The notes under the pieces: generated by a model
Told to the model about the DNA's origin: nothing
Seen by the model: only the letters and a program-made list of their open reading frames with translations
Databases searched by the model: none
NCBI GenBank assembly: GCA_000310025.1
Contig: FN649749.1
Location: 2,230,637-2,294,636 of the forward strand
DNA: 64,000 bases
Reading direction: 5' to 3'
Source: Ectocarpus siliculosus
Lineage: Eukaryota > Sar > Phaeophyceae > Ectocarpales > Ectocarpaceae
Made by a program: the position numbers and the translations under genes
In this document: piece after piece, positions 23,701 through 36,331 of the stretch
How the letters are laid out: each line of letters opens with the position of its first letter
Numbering within the stretch: position 1 is the stretch's first letter

Positions 23701-24349
23701 AGGACGGAGCAGTTTGTTGTAGATCCCGTTATATCCAGGGGCTAAACCAAAGAAGGCAACCGAGTGAACGGCCATACGTTGCGGTACGAGGGTGAGAAAT
23801 AAAAGCCACACAAGATGAGATCGCGTTCAAACACTGAAAGCAGTTGCTCAGTTTGTTCGAAATCAGTCACCAACGTTGCTTTCTTCTGCAACCCACGTGT
23901 TAGCGTCACCTCAGATGCATATGTAGACTAAAACGATGCGAGACATTGTTGCGTATCCTTGAGGAGGATGAGGTTCTTCGGAGGACGCCAGGCATAGCCT
24001 TGAGGTTGTAGGCTTCCAGCCGCCCCTAATTAGATTACACCAGACACACCAGTGTTGCCGGCCCAAAGATGATTCGTAAGCCGGCCAAGACGCCCGTAAG
24101 TTGGATATGACCGCTTGGGCTCGGATCTTGCAACTCCAAGAGGATCACATAGGTCCCGGTGCACGATCGCAGAGTGTAGGTCGTCCCAACCAAGCACCCT
24201 AACAGTGGAGACCCATAGAGGTAGCCCATGATGAAGCAGGTATCGGGTATGAGGACGAGGGGATGGAGCACGGCCACGGCATCTTCATACCGTACATAGT
24301 CCAGACTGACTTGCAAGTTAGTTACAGGTTCCCAGACATTAGAGGGCAA
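17792..24349 (-). CDS. Multi-pass membrane protein with C-terminal RGS domain (7TM-RGS type), copy A
   Basis: Minus-strand exons: about 24349-24050, 23241-23063, 21124-20970, 20518-20416, 19277-18980, about 18200-18050 and 17935-17792 (TAA). Exons 2-5 have matching GT-AG phases (0, 2, 1, 2, 0). The first five carry hydrophobic segments, e.g. SPLLGCLVGTTYTLRSCTGT, VLRILVMYDPVKRRKYGRYT (cytosolic basic loop), LLSMLAVLVAAVLLSGQL, MMTFLPLPPLAYKYMVV and VLLVPWAWLWRWV. Exon 5 ends LRQTFGGYCQKALCSE, which looks like the start of an RGS domain. Exon 6 has FNAIVGEYITDNSNSESNID followed by STKKKLRRF, resembling the central RGS helices. A short RGS exon must lie between 18,980 and 18,200; 18606 onward (WTVDFFKYLG) is a candidate. 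Role by family: plasma-membrane receptor that speeds GTP hydrolysis by a G-alpha protein. The 5' end was not found. A paralogue starts at 60.3 kb. Confidence 0.6.
19308..19346. repeat. (GGTTT)n simple repeat
   Basis: About seven units of GGTTT with one GGGTTT, just upstream of exon 5 of the membrane/RGS gene (minus strand), in its intron. Confidence 0.9.
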
Positions 24350-25502
24350 ATGCAGATACGTTTTCAGCGATGCTTACATAGTCTACATATTCCGCCGTTG
24401 TGATTTTTTGTGATTAGGTGGGCGCATACCAGACATCGGGCTTACCTCAACGCCATGAAAAAGGGCTTCCGCATATTCCACATAGCCCAGATGCAACATA
24501 GCGCCGTCACGGTGTACAACGTTGACCCTGACACGAGCAGGACGTCAATCGTCCATTCCGTGGCAGGCAGACTTCATGTAGCCACAGCTTGCGTGCATGA
24601 GCCCTCTCTGGGGAACCTCACGTACAGAAATCACGCGCCCGGCTAGGTACGGAGCCTTCTTCGTGCCCTGTTGGTTGACACACAAATATATGTCACACAC
24701 CACAAGGTACGGCAAGTAAACGTATTATGTTTTCCCGAGACCTGAAGCCTGCTGCTGTCTACACATGCGTATACTGGACGCACGCATGCAATAATACCAG
24801 ATAGCAACCAGATCGGTGCGTGTGGTCCTGTTGCCTGAAGAGATGGCATTTCACCAATGTGGGCTGCGGTGTCACATGTCACATGATAACCCTGCTATTT
24901 AGACTATCCATAAATGTATCGTGAATCGTGTTGTTGTTGTGCCCGCTTGCTGTACTCACGAAACGTATCAGGTAGCCACAGCCTTCTCGATCAGGAAGAT
25001 GATCTTGAAATGAAACAGTCGATAGCAGCAACAACACATGCCTCTCCGCCTGTCCACCCCTGCAGCAGCCTTTGGTCGAGGCCTTTCCCAGCTCTCGTCG
25101 TCTCGTCGCGACAGAAGTTGGGAGTCCGAATTCTGAACCGGTACCGGAACCTGCCGCCTTTTGGGGACTCCGGGACTTGGACTGTGATTGGCTCTTTCAA
25201 CGCAGAGACGGAATGACGCCGCAGGCTACTCGGGACTCAGGACCGTCGATGATGCGTTGGAGGCAGCCAATCACAGAGCCTGTATTCTGGCGCCAACCAA
25301 ATTCTCATAAGTTGAAGCCAATCATCCGCTGCCAGCTCCCCATCACACCTCTTTCTTTTTCCCGGGTGGGAGAGCCGCGCGGATATCATTGCGTTGGAAG
25401 TCGAGTACCACAGCATACCCGTGCAACCGTTACAGCAACGGCACACAACCGTTCTGTTCCTCCTCCTTTTCCAGAGAACTTTTTGCACCTGTCAGCGGAA
25501 GA
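24350..25502. other. Intergenic region between divergent genes
   Basis: Should hold the missing 5' exon(s) of the minus-strand membrane/RGS gene and the promoter, and possibly a signal-peptide exon, of the GH17 gene on the + strand. I could not fix either. Confidence 0.35.
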
Positions 25503-28500
25503 ATGGTTGGGGTCAATATCGGAGACACCCTCACGCCGACCCCTTGGGCACCCGAGAAAATCGAGCAAGCTCTTGCCCAGGCCAGGTCTTCAGGATACTT
25601 TTCCTGTGACGCGGTGAAGTTTTGGCACTGCGATGCTTCGCGCGTCCTGCCCACGGCTCAACAAGACCACATCAGAAAGGTACAACGTGGTACGTGTGGG
25701 GTCTGCATACTCCGGAACAGATGATGTTGAACCTTCGGAACCGTTCACCTTGGTTCACCAACTATTCGCACGCTGGGAAGCGAACGTGGTCAGTCCACAA
25801 AGATATTCTTTTTGACCGAGATGCTGCGCTAGGTTACTACGTAGCAGGCCTTTGGCAGGCCTTCAGCAGGCAGTAGCGGCGGCGCCATCGCAAGCGTTTT
25901 CGCATGCATCGACGTGTTGATCATGAAGTTCCCAAATCTACCCCCGACGTTGGTCTCGGAGTGACACTGCTTGCACGACGCACTGGCTGTGCGGTAGAGC
26001 CGAGATCTCCGGCATTAGATTCTCCTTTATCGGTGTATGAACGATGGAAGTACAGTAATGTAGTTTCATGAACTCATCGTCGTCACATGAGCACCTGTGA
26101 GTGTTGCATGTTCGATGCGTGGTACGCCGTAGGTCTACGTGAGATACCACCCCCCCCGGTTCCGTGCGGCGAAAGCAAACTTTCGAAGGGCGATTTTCAG
26201 ACTTTGGCAATCAGTCATTTTTTATCGAGGGCCTTTTTTGTCATGAACCCACAACTTGCGCGTACTTTGGACCGTGCGGTGGCTTTGTGTCCACAGAACG
26301 CACTTGAGGTTTGCATTGAAAACGCACAAGAACTTCACCCCACCCCACACGAAAAATTAATTTACCTGGCACATTCACAGAGGAAACGAGCCGCGAGGCT
26401 TCTGCACACCAGTGGGGTGAAGAGTTGCTGCAGTAGCGCTGCCCTTCAGCACGCCACCGGCGATGGAGACTGCAAATAAAGCTGGCCTATGTAATGTTTA
26501 AGACAGCATCCTAGGCAAAAACTCCGTCCACGTTCTCGATCGATCCCACCCGCCACCGCCCCCACCCCCCCACCCCTAAAGTACCAGGCGTATTGGAGCT
26601 CCTAGCGAGTATAGAGCTGCCGTGGGAGTTGGTTTAAACATTTTAAGTGATGAAAAAGAACTTTTGACAAGTGTAGCTGGATTTCGGAAACGTCTGGGAT
26701 CACGTTTCGCGTTGTTCATTTTTCTCTCCGGAAAACGCTTCACGCGCGAAAAGCGGTACTGCTGTGGGTATTTGAATAGACATGTTCTGCTGCTGAAACC
26801 CGCGCCCATCACCGGCTCGCAGGTCATGGTCCACGCCAACAACCATGAGATGCTCTCCGTGAGCGACTGGAGGGCTTGGGTCGAGACACACCTGAGCCCC
26901 GTGGTCGGCGGGCTGAGGGGCCAGCGCGTGCACAAGGAGATATTCCTGGCGGTGGGGAACGAGGCCCTCGCACCCTGGCACGTCGAGATGTTCGGACGCA
27001 GGCTGGTGCCGTGTATGAAAGAGGTACGAACGAGACACGCCCATCCCGAAAACTCGTCAACTGCTGAGGGCAATGCACGTCTCCAGAGACTACAAGCTTT
27101 CACAGCGTTGTTGCATGCAACGCGAAACTCTTCTGGAATGAATCGTGACGGAGGGAGGGCTGACAGGAAAGGAGCCAGAAAGAACATGTTGAAATGCCAG
27201 ATATGAACGACGATCCTGCCCACACCCATGTGCTGTGTTGTGTTTTGTGGAAAATGTTTTGGTGCACTGGGCGAAATTGCTGTCCCTGTTGTGGGATAGA
27301 GCCCTGATGGCCGAAGACTCTAAACCCGGCCTCACCACATCGTTCCGAACCACGCACTACTGTTCAAAGATTGTACACATACACAACACGTGGGGAGACA
27401 TTTTTTTTCACTCGAATCCCAAGCTTCGCGGGTGCTCCGACACTGACTTGAAGTCTATCCGCATCCATCCGCCTCCCGTGCTGTGCTGCAAAGGTGTATA
27501 CTGCTCTACTGCAAACCGGGCTGAGCGATCGCGTGAAGCTGGTAACCCCCCTCGAGATGTCCATCCTTGGCGCCTCGTACCCGCCAAGCGCGGGACAGGT
27601 CGCCGAGGCTCACCTGGAGGTGGTTAGCGAGGTCGTTAGGTTTCTCGTCAGGATAGGTGAGGCTTCCACCGTGTAGGTTGCACAAGATACCACACCCCCT
27701 GGACCGATTTTCAAACCTCGATTACTCCACGGCGGAGGGGATGTACAATCCAAATGATACGTTTTGGGAAAGCTCTCGCCGAGATAGTTCCAACATCGCC
27801 ATTTCCGGCACCGCCGCTGGTTCTGCCCGGGAGCACCCGAGTTTCGAAGTCGATCCGGGGTGTATGGTATCTTGCGTCACCTACGGAACTTTATTTGTGG
27901 GGGGCATGTTGGGAACCCTCCCATGTGCTCCACCAATGGGCGGCGCGAAAGCACGCAACACTGTAACCTGACCGAAGAGTTTGGCAAGCGTTGTCGTCGG
28001 CAGTGGGGCAAGCGGTTGCAAGCGTGGCCTGTCAAGAGGCGAGCATGTACCTGTGTGTGGAAACGCCTCATGAGCGGAGGCCAAGGCATGGAAAGCCTGT
28101 CCGTGGTGGCAAGCTTTTTTTTCGCAACATTTCACCCGTTCGACGTCAAGGTGCCCCTCCCTGTCCGGCCCAACGGGGACCATTTTTCGCTAACGGTACT
28201 CACCCACATTGCTCCGCCCCTCTGAAAATCTACCCCGCGCATTAGTCTACCAGTGAGCTTTCGTTTGCCCCCACCCCGGGCGCACAGCGTACTAAAGAAG
28301 TTTTTTTTGCGCTAGGTGAGGGAAAACATGCCTACTGTACTGTGTTGCAAAAGGGGAGCCCCATCTATGAAAAGGCCATGACAGGGAGAACAGAGCTGGT
28401 CGGAACCCTGTGTTACCGACGAAACAATTATTCTAGACAGGCGTTCATCCACGCTCCATCCGACACTTGCTCGGGTGGAAAAACGGTGCTACTCGCATCC

Positions 28501-29960
28501 TATTCGTTCGGGACCACCAGTTTTTTTTCTTTTTCTTGCGCTCTTGGTTGTCGTTGGCGTTGTTGGTGCCAACAACAGGATCCCCGTTCTGCATCAACGT
28601 CTACCCTTTCTTCGCGAGAGAACACGCCTCGCGAGACTTCGTGCTCTTCGGGCCGGACGAGGGGTATACCGACGGAGAAGGGGGATGCTTGCGCTACACC
28701 AACATGTTCAACGCACAGGTAGGTGCGGCGGTCAAGGTTGTGCTGGGGGCTGGCTTGGTGGTGGAGGGCATGGAGGAGCCTCTCTCTTCCTGTCGCTGCT
28801 TTTTGGTGGTATTGGTGGTGAACGTGGTCATTGCTGCTGCTGTTATTGCTGCTACTGTTGTTGTTGCTGCTACTGTTATTGCTGCTACTGTTATTGCTGC
28901 TGCTGCTGCTGCTGATGCTGCTGATGCTGCTGCTGCTGCTGCTGACGGTGTGCTGACGCTGCTGCTGCTGTCCTGCTGCGTTTGCCGGTGTGGTTGTTGC
29001 TGGCGGTGATGTTGATGGTGATGTACGTGACTTTGGTGTGCGGGCTCGGTTTTGAGTAGCCAGTACCACCCCTCCGGCCATCTCAACTACAATACAATAC
29101 AATACAATACAATACAATGTACTTGCGCTCTCCGTCTCATCCATGTTGGCGACCAGTTTGACGCGGTAGTGACCGGAATCTCCAAGCTCAAGGATTGCAT
29201 CGTGGGAGCGGACCAGCTGGAGATGGTTGTCACCGAGGTTGGATGGCCCACAGGTGAGCCCCCTGGCAACCATGAACAAACGCGGTTCGAGCACCATCCT
29301 ACAGCTAACGCCTGCACAATAGAACGTTGAGCTTTGCCGGAGTCTCGGGTTCTTGTTTCCTAGGATTAGTCTACAAATATAATGTACCCGTTCTTATCCG
29401 GGCACACAAATATAGTGCTCAAGTTCTTATGCAGTTTTCAACCTCCAAGCTCTTAGGCGAGGGTGCTAGCTGCACACCGAAAGGGCGGTTTTCGTGTCCT
29501 TGTCGCCTTGTTCGGAAGTGTCCAAGAATTGTATCCTGTCGCGAGTCACACACCCACACAACATCTCGCCTCCGAATAAATTGTTTCAAGCACGTCATTT
29601 TCTCAAAACAAGAAACAACTTGCCCCACTTATACTCGATTTCGACGAGTCTTTTTTGCCGCGCTCTCTCTCAGAATCGAAGCAGGTAGCCCGCTTATTCG
29701 ACTAACACGTTTTCCCGTTTCTTGACAATGCTGTGGTGGTGGTGCCCAAACGGGGCGCGACAGCGGGATCCGGCATGGCTGACAAGGAGAGCGCGAGGCG
29801 GTTCACGGCCGGCGCCACCCTGGCCAGCACCAAGGGGACCCCGCTCAGGCCAGGTCGCCTGGACGTGTACCTCTTCGAGCTGTACGACGAGTGCCAGCAG
29901 GACGGTGCCGCCCACGAGAAACACTTCGGCCTCTTCGACATCGGCGGGTGCCCCAAATAA
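25503..29960 (+). CDS. GH17 endo-beta-1,3-glucanase, six exons
   Basis: Exons: 25503-25679, 26823-27023, 27494-27656, 28579-28718, 29157-29253 and 29764-29960 (TAA). Phases agree at every junction, giving 324 residues, the size of a GH17 catalytic domain. Landmarks in order: the first strand (VGVNIGDTLTP.PW), KFWHCDA, IRK/VMVHANN, the acid/base Glu in FLAVGNEAL, GSPFCINVYPFF across intron 3, the nucleophile Glu in VVTEVGWPTAG across intron 5, KGTPLRPGRLDVYLFELYDE and the closing KHFGLFDIGGCPK. The reaction is hydrolysis (or transglycosylation) of beta-1,3-glucan; in a brown alga the likely substrate is laminarin or wall callose (inference). The Met at 25503 sits directly before the fold. A pyrimidine-rich TTTTTGCACCTGTCAG lies just upstream, so an earlier exon with a signal peptide is possible. 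No transmembrane or carbohydrate-binding module seen. Confidence 0.92.
28830..28970. repeat. GCT/GTT trinucleotide microsatellite
   Basis: Intron 4 of the GH17 gene contains an interrupted run of GCTGCT/GTTGTT/ATTGCTGCT. The poly-Ala/Ser/Cys ORFs that cross it are artefacts. Confidence 0.9.
29087..29118. repeat. (AATAC)n microsatellite
   Basis: About six units of AATAC in intron 4 of the GH17 gene, just before the exon 5 acceptor. Confidence 0.9.
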
Positions 29961-32900
29961 CGTGGCCAGCCTGAGTCGCAGAGTCGGGGTGGTGGTTTGC
30001 GCTGTGCATGCGGAAGTGCTCACAAGGCCGAAGTGCTACAGTACCCGCTGCCCCTTTGCGCGTTTTTTTTTTTCCCGTGGTGAACTTTGGTGTTGCATGG
30101 GAATTGGTGTTGGGGGACCCCATGGGGGGTCCATTGCTGATGAACATCGCCGTATCCCCCGTGGTCGAACTATGTCTTCTGTGTGCTCCCCCTGATCAAA
30201 GTATATAGGGTTAGTATTGCCCATCCTGCCTAATGTTGACCTTTTCGAGGTTTAAGGGTCTGTATCCCGGTGTGCACGTGTATCCCCCTGCCGAAAAAAC
30301 TCGGTGTTGTGGGAATTAGCGGCCTTGGGAGAGGTTTGTTCTTAGTGGGTTCGCCGCTGTTGTTGGTTGGCCCAACAAAGAACGGGAGCCTAACGTATCC
30401 GAGGCTTCGTTCGATCTTTTTCGAAGGTAAACGACGTCCTCGCGTAAATATGTCAAGGGTCTTTTCGTCGTCAACGGGTCGACCATCCCGGGTGGCTTTG
30501 ATCCTTGCGTACGGTCAGTCCCATGGCCGCGTCGGGAATATAGTGTGTGTGCTCCTTGTCGTCTGGTACGTGTTTCCCGTGCAACAGCAACGACGAGGTT
30601 GTTGCGTCGCCCGTTCAAAATTGACGGATATTCAGTCATTTATGAAGGGGCAACAGTTTCGACGGATGTTTCCATTGAGTGGTGTGTGTCCGTCGGTAAA
30701 AAATCCCTGGCCAGACAACTGGCCAGCATGGCTGGAAGAGTGTTTGCTCTCTCGTGTGTCCTTCTGTGTCCAACGAGTTGATGCACGAATGAAAGACCTA
30801 CGATAGCTCCTCGTCAAGATGTTTTGCCGTCAAAGATGTGTGCGATACGCGCCCCGCCTAAATGTAAAGGCCGTTTGATGGTGTGTTGTGAGGTAGTGGT
30901 ACGTCGTGTGTGGTTACAATTGTCTGGGTGGCGGTAACGTTTCCATCAGCCCTCCCAGGAGTAGTAGGGGATCCCGCGGCACAGGCGACACTGAGCACCA
31001 AATTTAGATGTATGTGGTACCCACGCGAAGAGAATGGGTCAGAAATAGTATGATTCAACGCATGTCTTAAGACAAGAAGTGAAAAAATCAGTAGATATTA
31101 ATACGGTCTGGTTGGGATGGGTCGGCCACGGTATGTGACACATCCCGTTCGGGGAGCTACATCCGGTCAGGCCTAAATGGTCACTAACAGGTCGTAAATA
31201 GACCTCTAACTTCGGAGGTCCTTCGGGGACACACGCTGCTAACAATACGAAGGAGCGTTCGGGAGAAACAACGCTTCCCTGCACACTCTTCCTTTGCTCC
31301 TGGACTTTTTTCGACCCGGTACTACTGTACAACAGTCCTCCTCTGATTGGAATCCGTCTGCGAACGGTGTTTCAATATTTCCGCCGCTTACGTCGTAGAT
31401 ATAGATACCTGCCACTGTTCCCGGACGCCTGGCGACGTGGGGCTTGGAGTCGTCGCTAGGAGGGCATGGCAAGTGCGGCAGTCCCATAAATTCGTGGAGC
31501 TTGGAATGCTCATTGTCTCTCTTGACTTGTCGGACCGGGAAAAATACGTCCATCCATGTCGGGTGCCTGACAGCATGTATGTCCATTGCCTGGCTACTGC
31601 TGGCTGACATCTTAGGTTGGCGGCTTTGTTTTGTAGCAGGAGACGCACCCCAATCATTGGCCGTTAGCGGTTCGATCGTGCAACGTATTCAGACAAATGT
31701 GTGCGTGCGTGCGTGCGTTGCGAACGGCCGAAGTTCTTATGTTGAAACGTTGTTTCTGTAGTTCAATTTTCTTTCGTACGAGACAGGTTTTCTACATTTG
31801 AACAAAGCAGCACCTTCAAGGAGACGGCACCCAATCCAAAAATTCTTCTTACGCCTTACAAAAAAAGTCTACCCCAGGCCACCCCACCACCAATCGATTC
31901 CCGATTCCAACGAAGGCAATTACACACTCAATGATGTACCCGGCATACAGAGCACCACGTACACCATGTACATCAATGGCTCGTTTCACGCTGGCTGGTT
32001 TGGCAACATAGCTAGCTTCAGAGACGCTAGACAACTATCTGCAATACGACGCCTAAGGCCGATCAAGTAAAGGGAGGAAGAGCTTGTACACGGGTATGGT
32101 CCAAGGTGCAATAGTCTTTTCCCAAAATCGGAAACCATGGCAGAGCAACTACAACAGCAACAAACATCGAAACAAACGTCGAGAACACCAAGAAACACAC
32201 ATCGAGAACAGCACTAGCGACAAATCTGCTCGTACCATGCAGTTTAATACCGATACCACGGCGATTGTGAATGGTACGATACTTGTGTACATAAAAACAA
32301 TTTTGGCCTGCATGAACAAGGAAGGACCACACGAAATACGCCCCCACCCCCCAGTTGACACGCAACCCCCCCCCCCCCTCCCAGGTTCTTACACTTACGA
32401 ATGCATACCTCACGCACATATTCGTCACTTACAACAGACACACCCGGCTTGACCCTCTGGCGTAGGTAGGTCAATAGGTGGTCTTCTTTGCGCGCAACAG
32501 CAGTGAAGCTATTCCCAGACTGAACGAGTAAAGACAACAAATGCGACGAGATCAACGTCCCCAACCGACACCACCGGAAGACACCGGCCAAAAAAGAACG
32601 CCGGCCTGAACTTATGACAAAGAAAGCCCGTCAGAAACACCATCTCAAAGGGATGGCGCAATGGTAGAATATAGCCGCGAAAGCTACACGTGACGTAAAC
32701 GTCGCGTCCGTACAGCGTCCGTCGGTGGAGCTCCATTTTGTCAGCTTCCGGTAGCCAGAGATGACCGTTCGGGCTGGACGAACCCGTCTCGGGACACTTG
32801 CGCGGTGTTGTCTTTCATCTTATGACTTCGGATGAAGCGTTCGACTCTCACTCGAGACCCCAAAGGCCGTCTGCACGGGACGAACGAATAAGGGGGCAAG

Positions 32901-33152
32901 AGGCAGGAATAAGTTCTAGGGTAAAGGTGTGCAGCATGCGGAGGGCGTGGCATAGCTTACGCATGTAATTTCTTGCGGGTTACGGTAACAGCAGCGATCG
33001 GACTGTGTTTCCCTTGGGGGATCGGACCGTTTTTCCCTTGGGGAAGAACACTGGCCTACTGTAAGGGAGTGCCGACCAAGTTCGGTAATATTCTTGACGG
33101 ATCACAACCAGCCGCAATCTACAGTAGACCCAACAGGTGAACGTGAACTCAC
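29961..33152. other. No gene recognised
   Basis: Between the GH17 stop and the 3' part of the cysteine-rich gene I see only short frames. Two have moderately coding-like composition (+ 30270-30806; minus 31610-31239) but no motif, partner exon or family. The missing 3' exon(s) of the cysteine-rich minus-strand gene should lie here. A poly(C) run is at about 32,370. Confidence 0.4.
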
Positions 33153-36100
33153 ACTCTTTCTCCTCGCAGCAAGTGCTGAGGTCGCAGTACTCCTCCGCTC
33201 CGTCCAAGTGGCTCCCCCCGTCCAACGCCTTGCCGCCCTCCTCCCCCGTGCCGTAGCCAAAGTAATAGCTGTATCCCGCCACATAGTCGTCCCATTCATC
33301 CGAGGAGAACTCGTAATCGAACGCGTAGCTGCCGCCCCCGTCACGCGGAGCGGGTGTCGGCGCCATGAGATCGGCGGTCCTGCACGTCTTCTCTTCGGCG
33401 CCTTCGATGGGGCGGTGGGTCTCGCTGGGGCACTGGACGGACGAGCAGGTGTCGTAGTCGGGCTCCGCAGGCGTGGCGGCGCCTGAGTGAGTTGAACGGC
33501 GTGTCGGTTGAGTGAGACAGGTGGATGGAAACATGATGAGCGCAGGAAAAGATTGATATGATAACCCCCACACACAAGAATTTTTTTTTTTTACGCCTTC
33601 ATCTACGATGTATGTAAGGACGCGAACGAGACTGATGTTGATAAGAGTGAGACAAAACGTACATGTGCTGTTTGAGTGAGACAGGTGGAAATGTGAGCTT
33701 AGGCAAAAATATGGAAACACGCACAACGTGTGCGTGTTCATGACGTTAACTACAGAAATTTGGTTTGGTTGGTCCTCCATAACCTCTACCGTTGTTGTGC
33801 GGATGGCGGAGAGGAGGAAATATCAAGAATGGATGTAGCACCTGACGTCGACGGCAAGGTATCTGCACTGCGCACATGGCAGAGAATGTGTACTTGGTTC
33901 TTTTGTCGGGGTCAGGACAATAGTGTTATGGTATTTGGAGGTAGACATGTGTGACCATGGTTATTTGGCGCCGTCGGATTCTAAGGCGTGACGTCATGCT
34001 AGATTCGGGCTTTATGCCGAGGCATGTACCCTTCTGTTCAGTGTGCGTGCAGACGATCCCTGATCGTGTTTGCGTGGGATATTGTGAGATGGCTTGGAAA
34101 GCGCTAATCAAGAGAAAGAGAACAACGGAAAGCAACAACGACCTGTTCCTGTGGCCGGACAAGAGAGTTCCACACAGTATGAAGGTGATTGATTCTGAAG
34201 GAAGGGGTCCAATATCATAACACTGGCTCATGAATGCTTGATTCGAACACGAGTTGGCTTTTGACCCGCAATAGAGAATAATACGCACCTGTCTCGCAGC
34301 ACTGCTCCGTGGTGCAGATACCGCCGTGGCAGAGCTCGTGCGACTCGCTTACGATCGGGGTGTAGTTGTTCGGGCACCCGTATCCCGCGCACATGGCCTC
34401 GCAGCACACTTCCACCGTGCAATCGCGGTCGGGGCACTCGGTGGCGTAGTGTTCGGGGATGGGGGTGTAGCCGTCAGGGCATCCGATGCTGCTGCACGTC
34501 GGGCGGGCTGCGAGTCATACGGGGGGGCAGGGGGGGGGGGATCCTGTTAGGTTGCGGTGATCGGTGGGCGGGAGAGGAGTATAGAGTTGTCATAGAATAT
34601 CAAGAATATGTACGGCACCTGACGTCGAGGGCAAGGTATCTGCACTGCACACATGACAAGAGAATGTGCACTTGGGTCTTGACGGGGTCAGGACAATCAT
34701 GAATGCTTTTTGACCCGCAATAGACCACGTCGACACGCCCCAAGAACATGTTGGTGCCCAGGAAAAACTTGATGTAGCCAAACATCCACGACTTGGATGT
34801 GAACGACGAAACCGTCACGCACCCGGTTCGCAGCACTGCTCCGTGGTGCAGACGCCTCCGTGGCAAAGCTCTTGGGCCTCGCTTTCGATCGGCAGGTAGT
34901 GGTGCGGGCACCCGTATCCCGCGCACATGGCCTCGCAGCACGCTTCCACCGTGCAGTCGCCGCCGGGACACTCGGTGGTGTCGTGGTCGGGGATGGGGAT
35001 GTAGCCGTCGGGGCATCCGATGCTGCTGCACATGGCCGGCGGAGTCGGCGGCTGCGATAGAGGAAACATGGGTCAAGTCGGCAGACGAAGGTTATAAAGC
35101 AGGAAAATTGAATCTGGTGGGAACAATGGAACAGGTACTGCACCGTAGACCTCACAGCAAACACTGTAGCTCTAGACTACAGCAGTACTACACTGCTCGC
35201 CTCCATGTCCAACACAGCAGTACGAAGTACCGCCGTAGTGGTGAAAGTGTTCTATTGTCGCCGCTGCGGTGCAAATATTGCAGTTGTCTTACCTCTGAGG
35301 TGGTTCGTCTCCTGCTTCCGCGAAGGCTGGAAACCCTTTGCCTCTGCACGACGTCTGCCGTTAAAAATTGAGAACACACGGAACGCGGCGGGGGGGGGGG
35401 AGATTAGCCTGCAATGTCAATCGTGCTTCTGAGGGTCGTGCAATGGAGTAGCGCGCGCCCTTCGTCATCGAAACAGCAGCGTCGAGAGAGGCAGGCTCGC
35501 GTTTGAGGCTTACTCCACGCATGCGTACGATTTTCTTCACTAGACCTGATGTGAAGAGGTAGCCGCCTCCAAACAAACCTATGTATGTATATGTCGACGA
35601 CATACTCACTCCTGGGTCTGCAGCACAGCAGTGGAGTCCGCCCCTACAGCCAAATGCAGCGTGCTGCTGCAGAACAACCGCAGGAGAGATCCCGCGATCG
35701 ACACGGCAGCAGTGGGCAATAGCAACAACGTGCCAGCACCTTATCGTGGGAGTGGGATACCAAAGACCTGCTGTGTTTGTTCTACATCAACAGACTGCTG
35801 CTGTGCTCCAGTACCTAATGAAATACACAGCGGTCACCACACAGCAGAGACTGCTGTTGTTGCATGTCACCTCTCAGGGACCCCAGGTTGCCAGCAAAAA
35901 TGATGCCGAGTCAAGCACAACAACACAACTTTGCAGCACCACACGATGAGCAACACCAGCTACCAAACTCAGCGCCCCCTCTGCTTCGCCACTGACAAGA
36001 CTTCTTGGCAGCTGGATGAGACTCTACCGGCTGGAGTCTGTCAGCTGGATGACTGCATCACAGCAGTGTAAAAGTACCGCAGAGGCGAAACGACACCGTA

Positions 36101-36331
36101 GTCTCCCCGATCGATCATCAACGGCAATTTTTGGAATTTGGAACCCAACGACCGTCGCGCAACCAACAAATGAAACAACACACAACAGCAGCCTTTTGGG
36201 CGAACAGCAGTCTTAGGTCTCCAGTAGCTGTGCTTACCAGCGGTGTCTCCAGCAGGCCAAGATGAACCGGTGAAGACCGCCGCGGACACTACCGGAAGGA
36301 AAGCCGCGACAAAAGCGTGCGCTCGAGTCAT
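33153..36331 (-). CDS. Secreted cysteine-rich repeat protein (incomplete model)
   Basis: Minus-strand exons: 36331-36238 (signal peptide MTRAHAFVAAFLPVVSAAVF), 35051-34823, 34507-34289 and 33482-about 33153. The last three join in phase 1. Each of exons 2 and 3 encodes two about 35-residue modules: CSSIGCPDGYIPIP..TTECP, CTVEACCEAMCAGYGCP, and CHGGVCTTEQCCE. Exon 4 has a variant (CSSVQCPSETHRPIEGAEEK), then an acidic Tyr/Gly/Asp-rich stretch (FDYEFSSDEWDDYVAGYSYY) and a last CDLSTCCEEKEC. The regular Cys pairs point to disulphide-bonded extracellular modules; I know no named family. Exon 1 ends in phase 1 but exon 2 starts in phase 0, so at least one exon is missing between them, and the 3' end is open. 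That exon 1 belongs to this gene is inferred. Confidence 0.6.
33817..35051 (-). repeat. Tandem duplication of an exon plus its intron
   Basis: The intron text AATATCAAGAAT...GTA.CACCTGACGTCGA.GGCAAGGTATCTGCACTGC occurs at about 33,820-33,930 and again at about 34,595-34,705. Each copy is followed by a near-identical Cys-rich exon (34289-34507 and 34823-35051) with the same CAGCACTGCTCCGTGGTGCAGA boundary. The duplicated unit is about 775 bp (unequal crossing-over is the likely origin). Confidence 0.8.

Noticed and set aside
26087-26479. 130-codon + ORF
   Set aside because: Lies wholly in intron 1 of the well-supported GH17 gene; no motif seen.
28467-29297. Long Ala/Ser/Asn/Cys-rich ORFs on both strands
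   Set aside because: Produced by the GCT/GTT microsatellite in GH17 intron 4.
32650-32700. tRNA-like 'GGATGGCGCAATGGTAGAAT'
   Set aside because: No matching acceptor stem or T-loop; not a tRNA.
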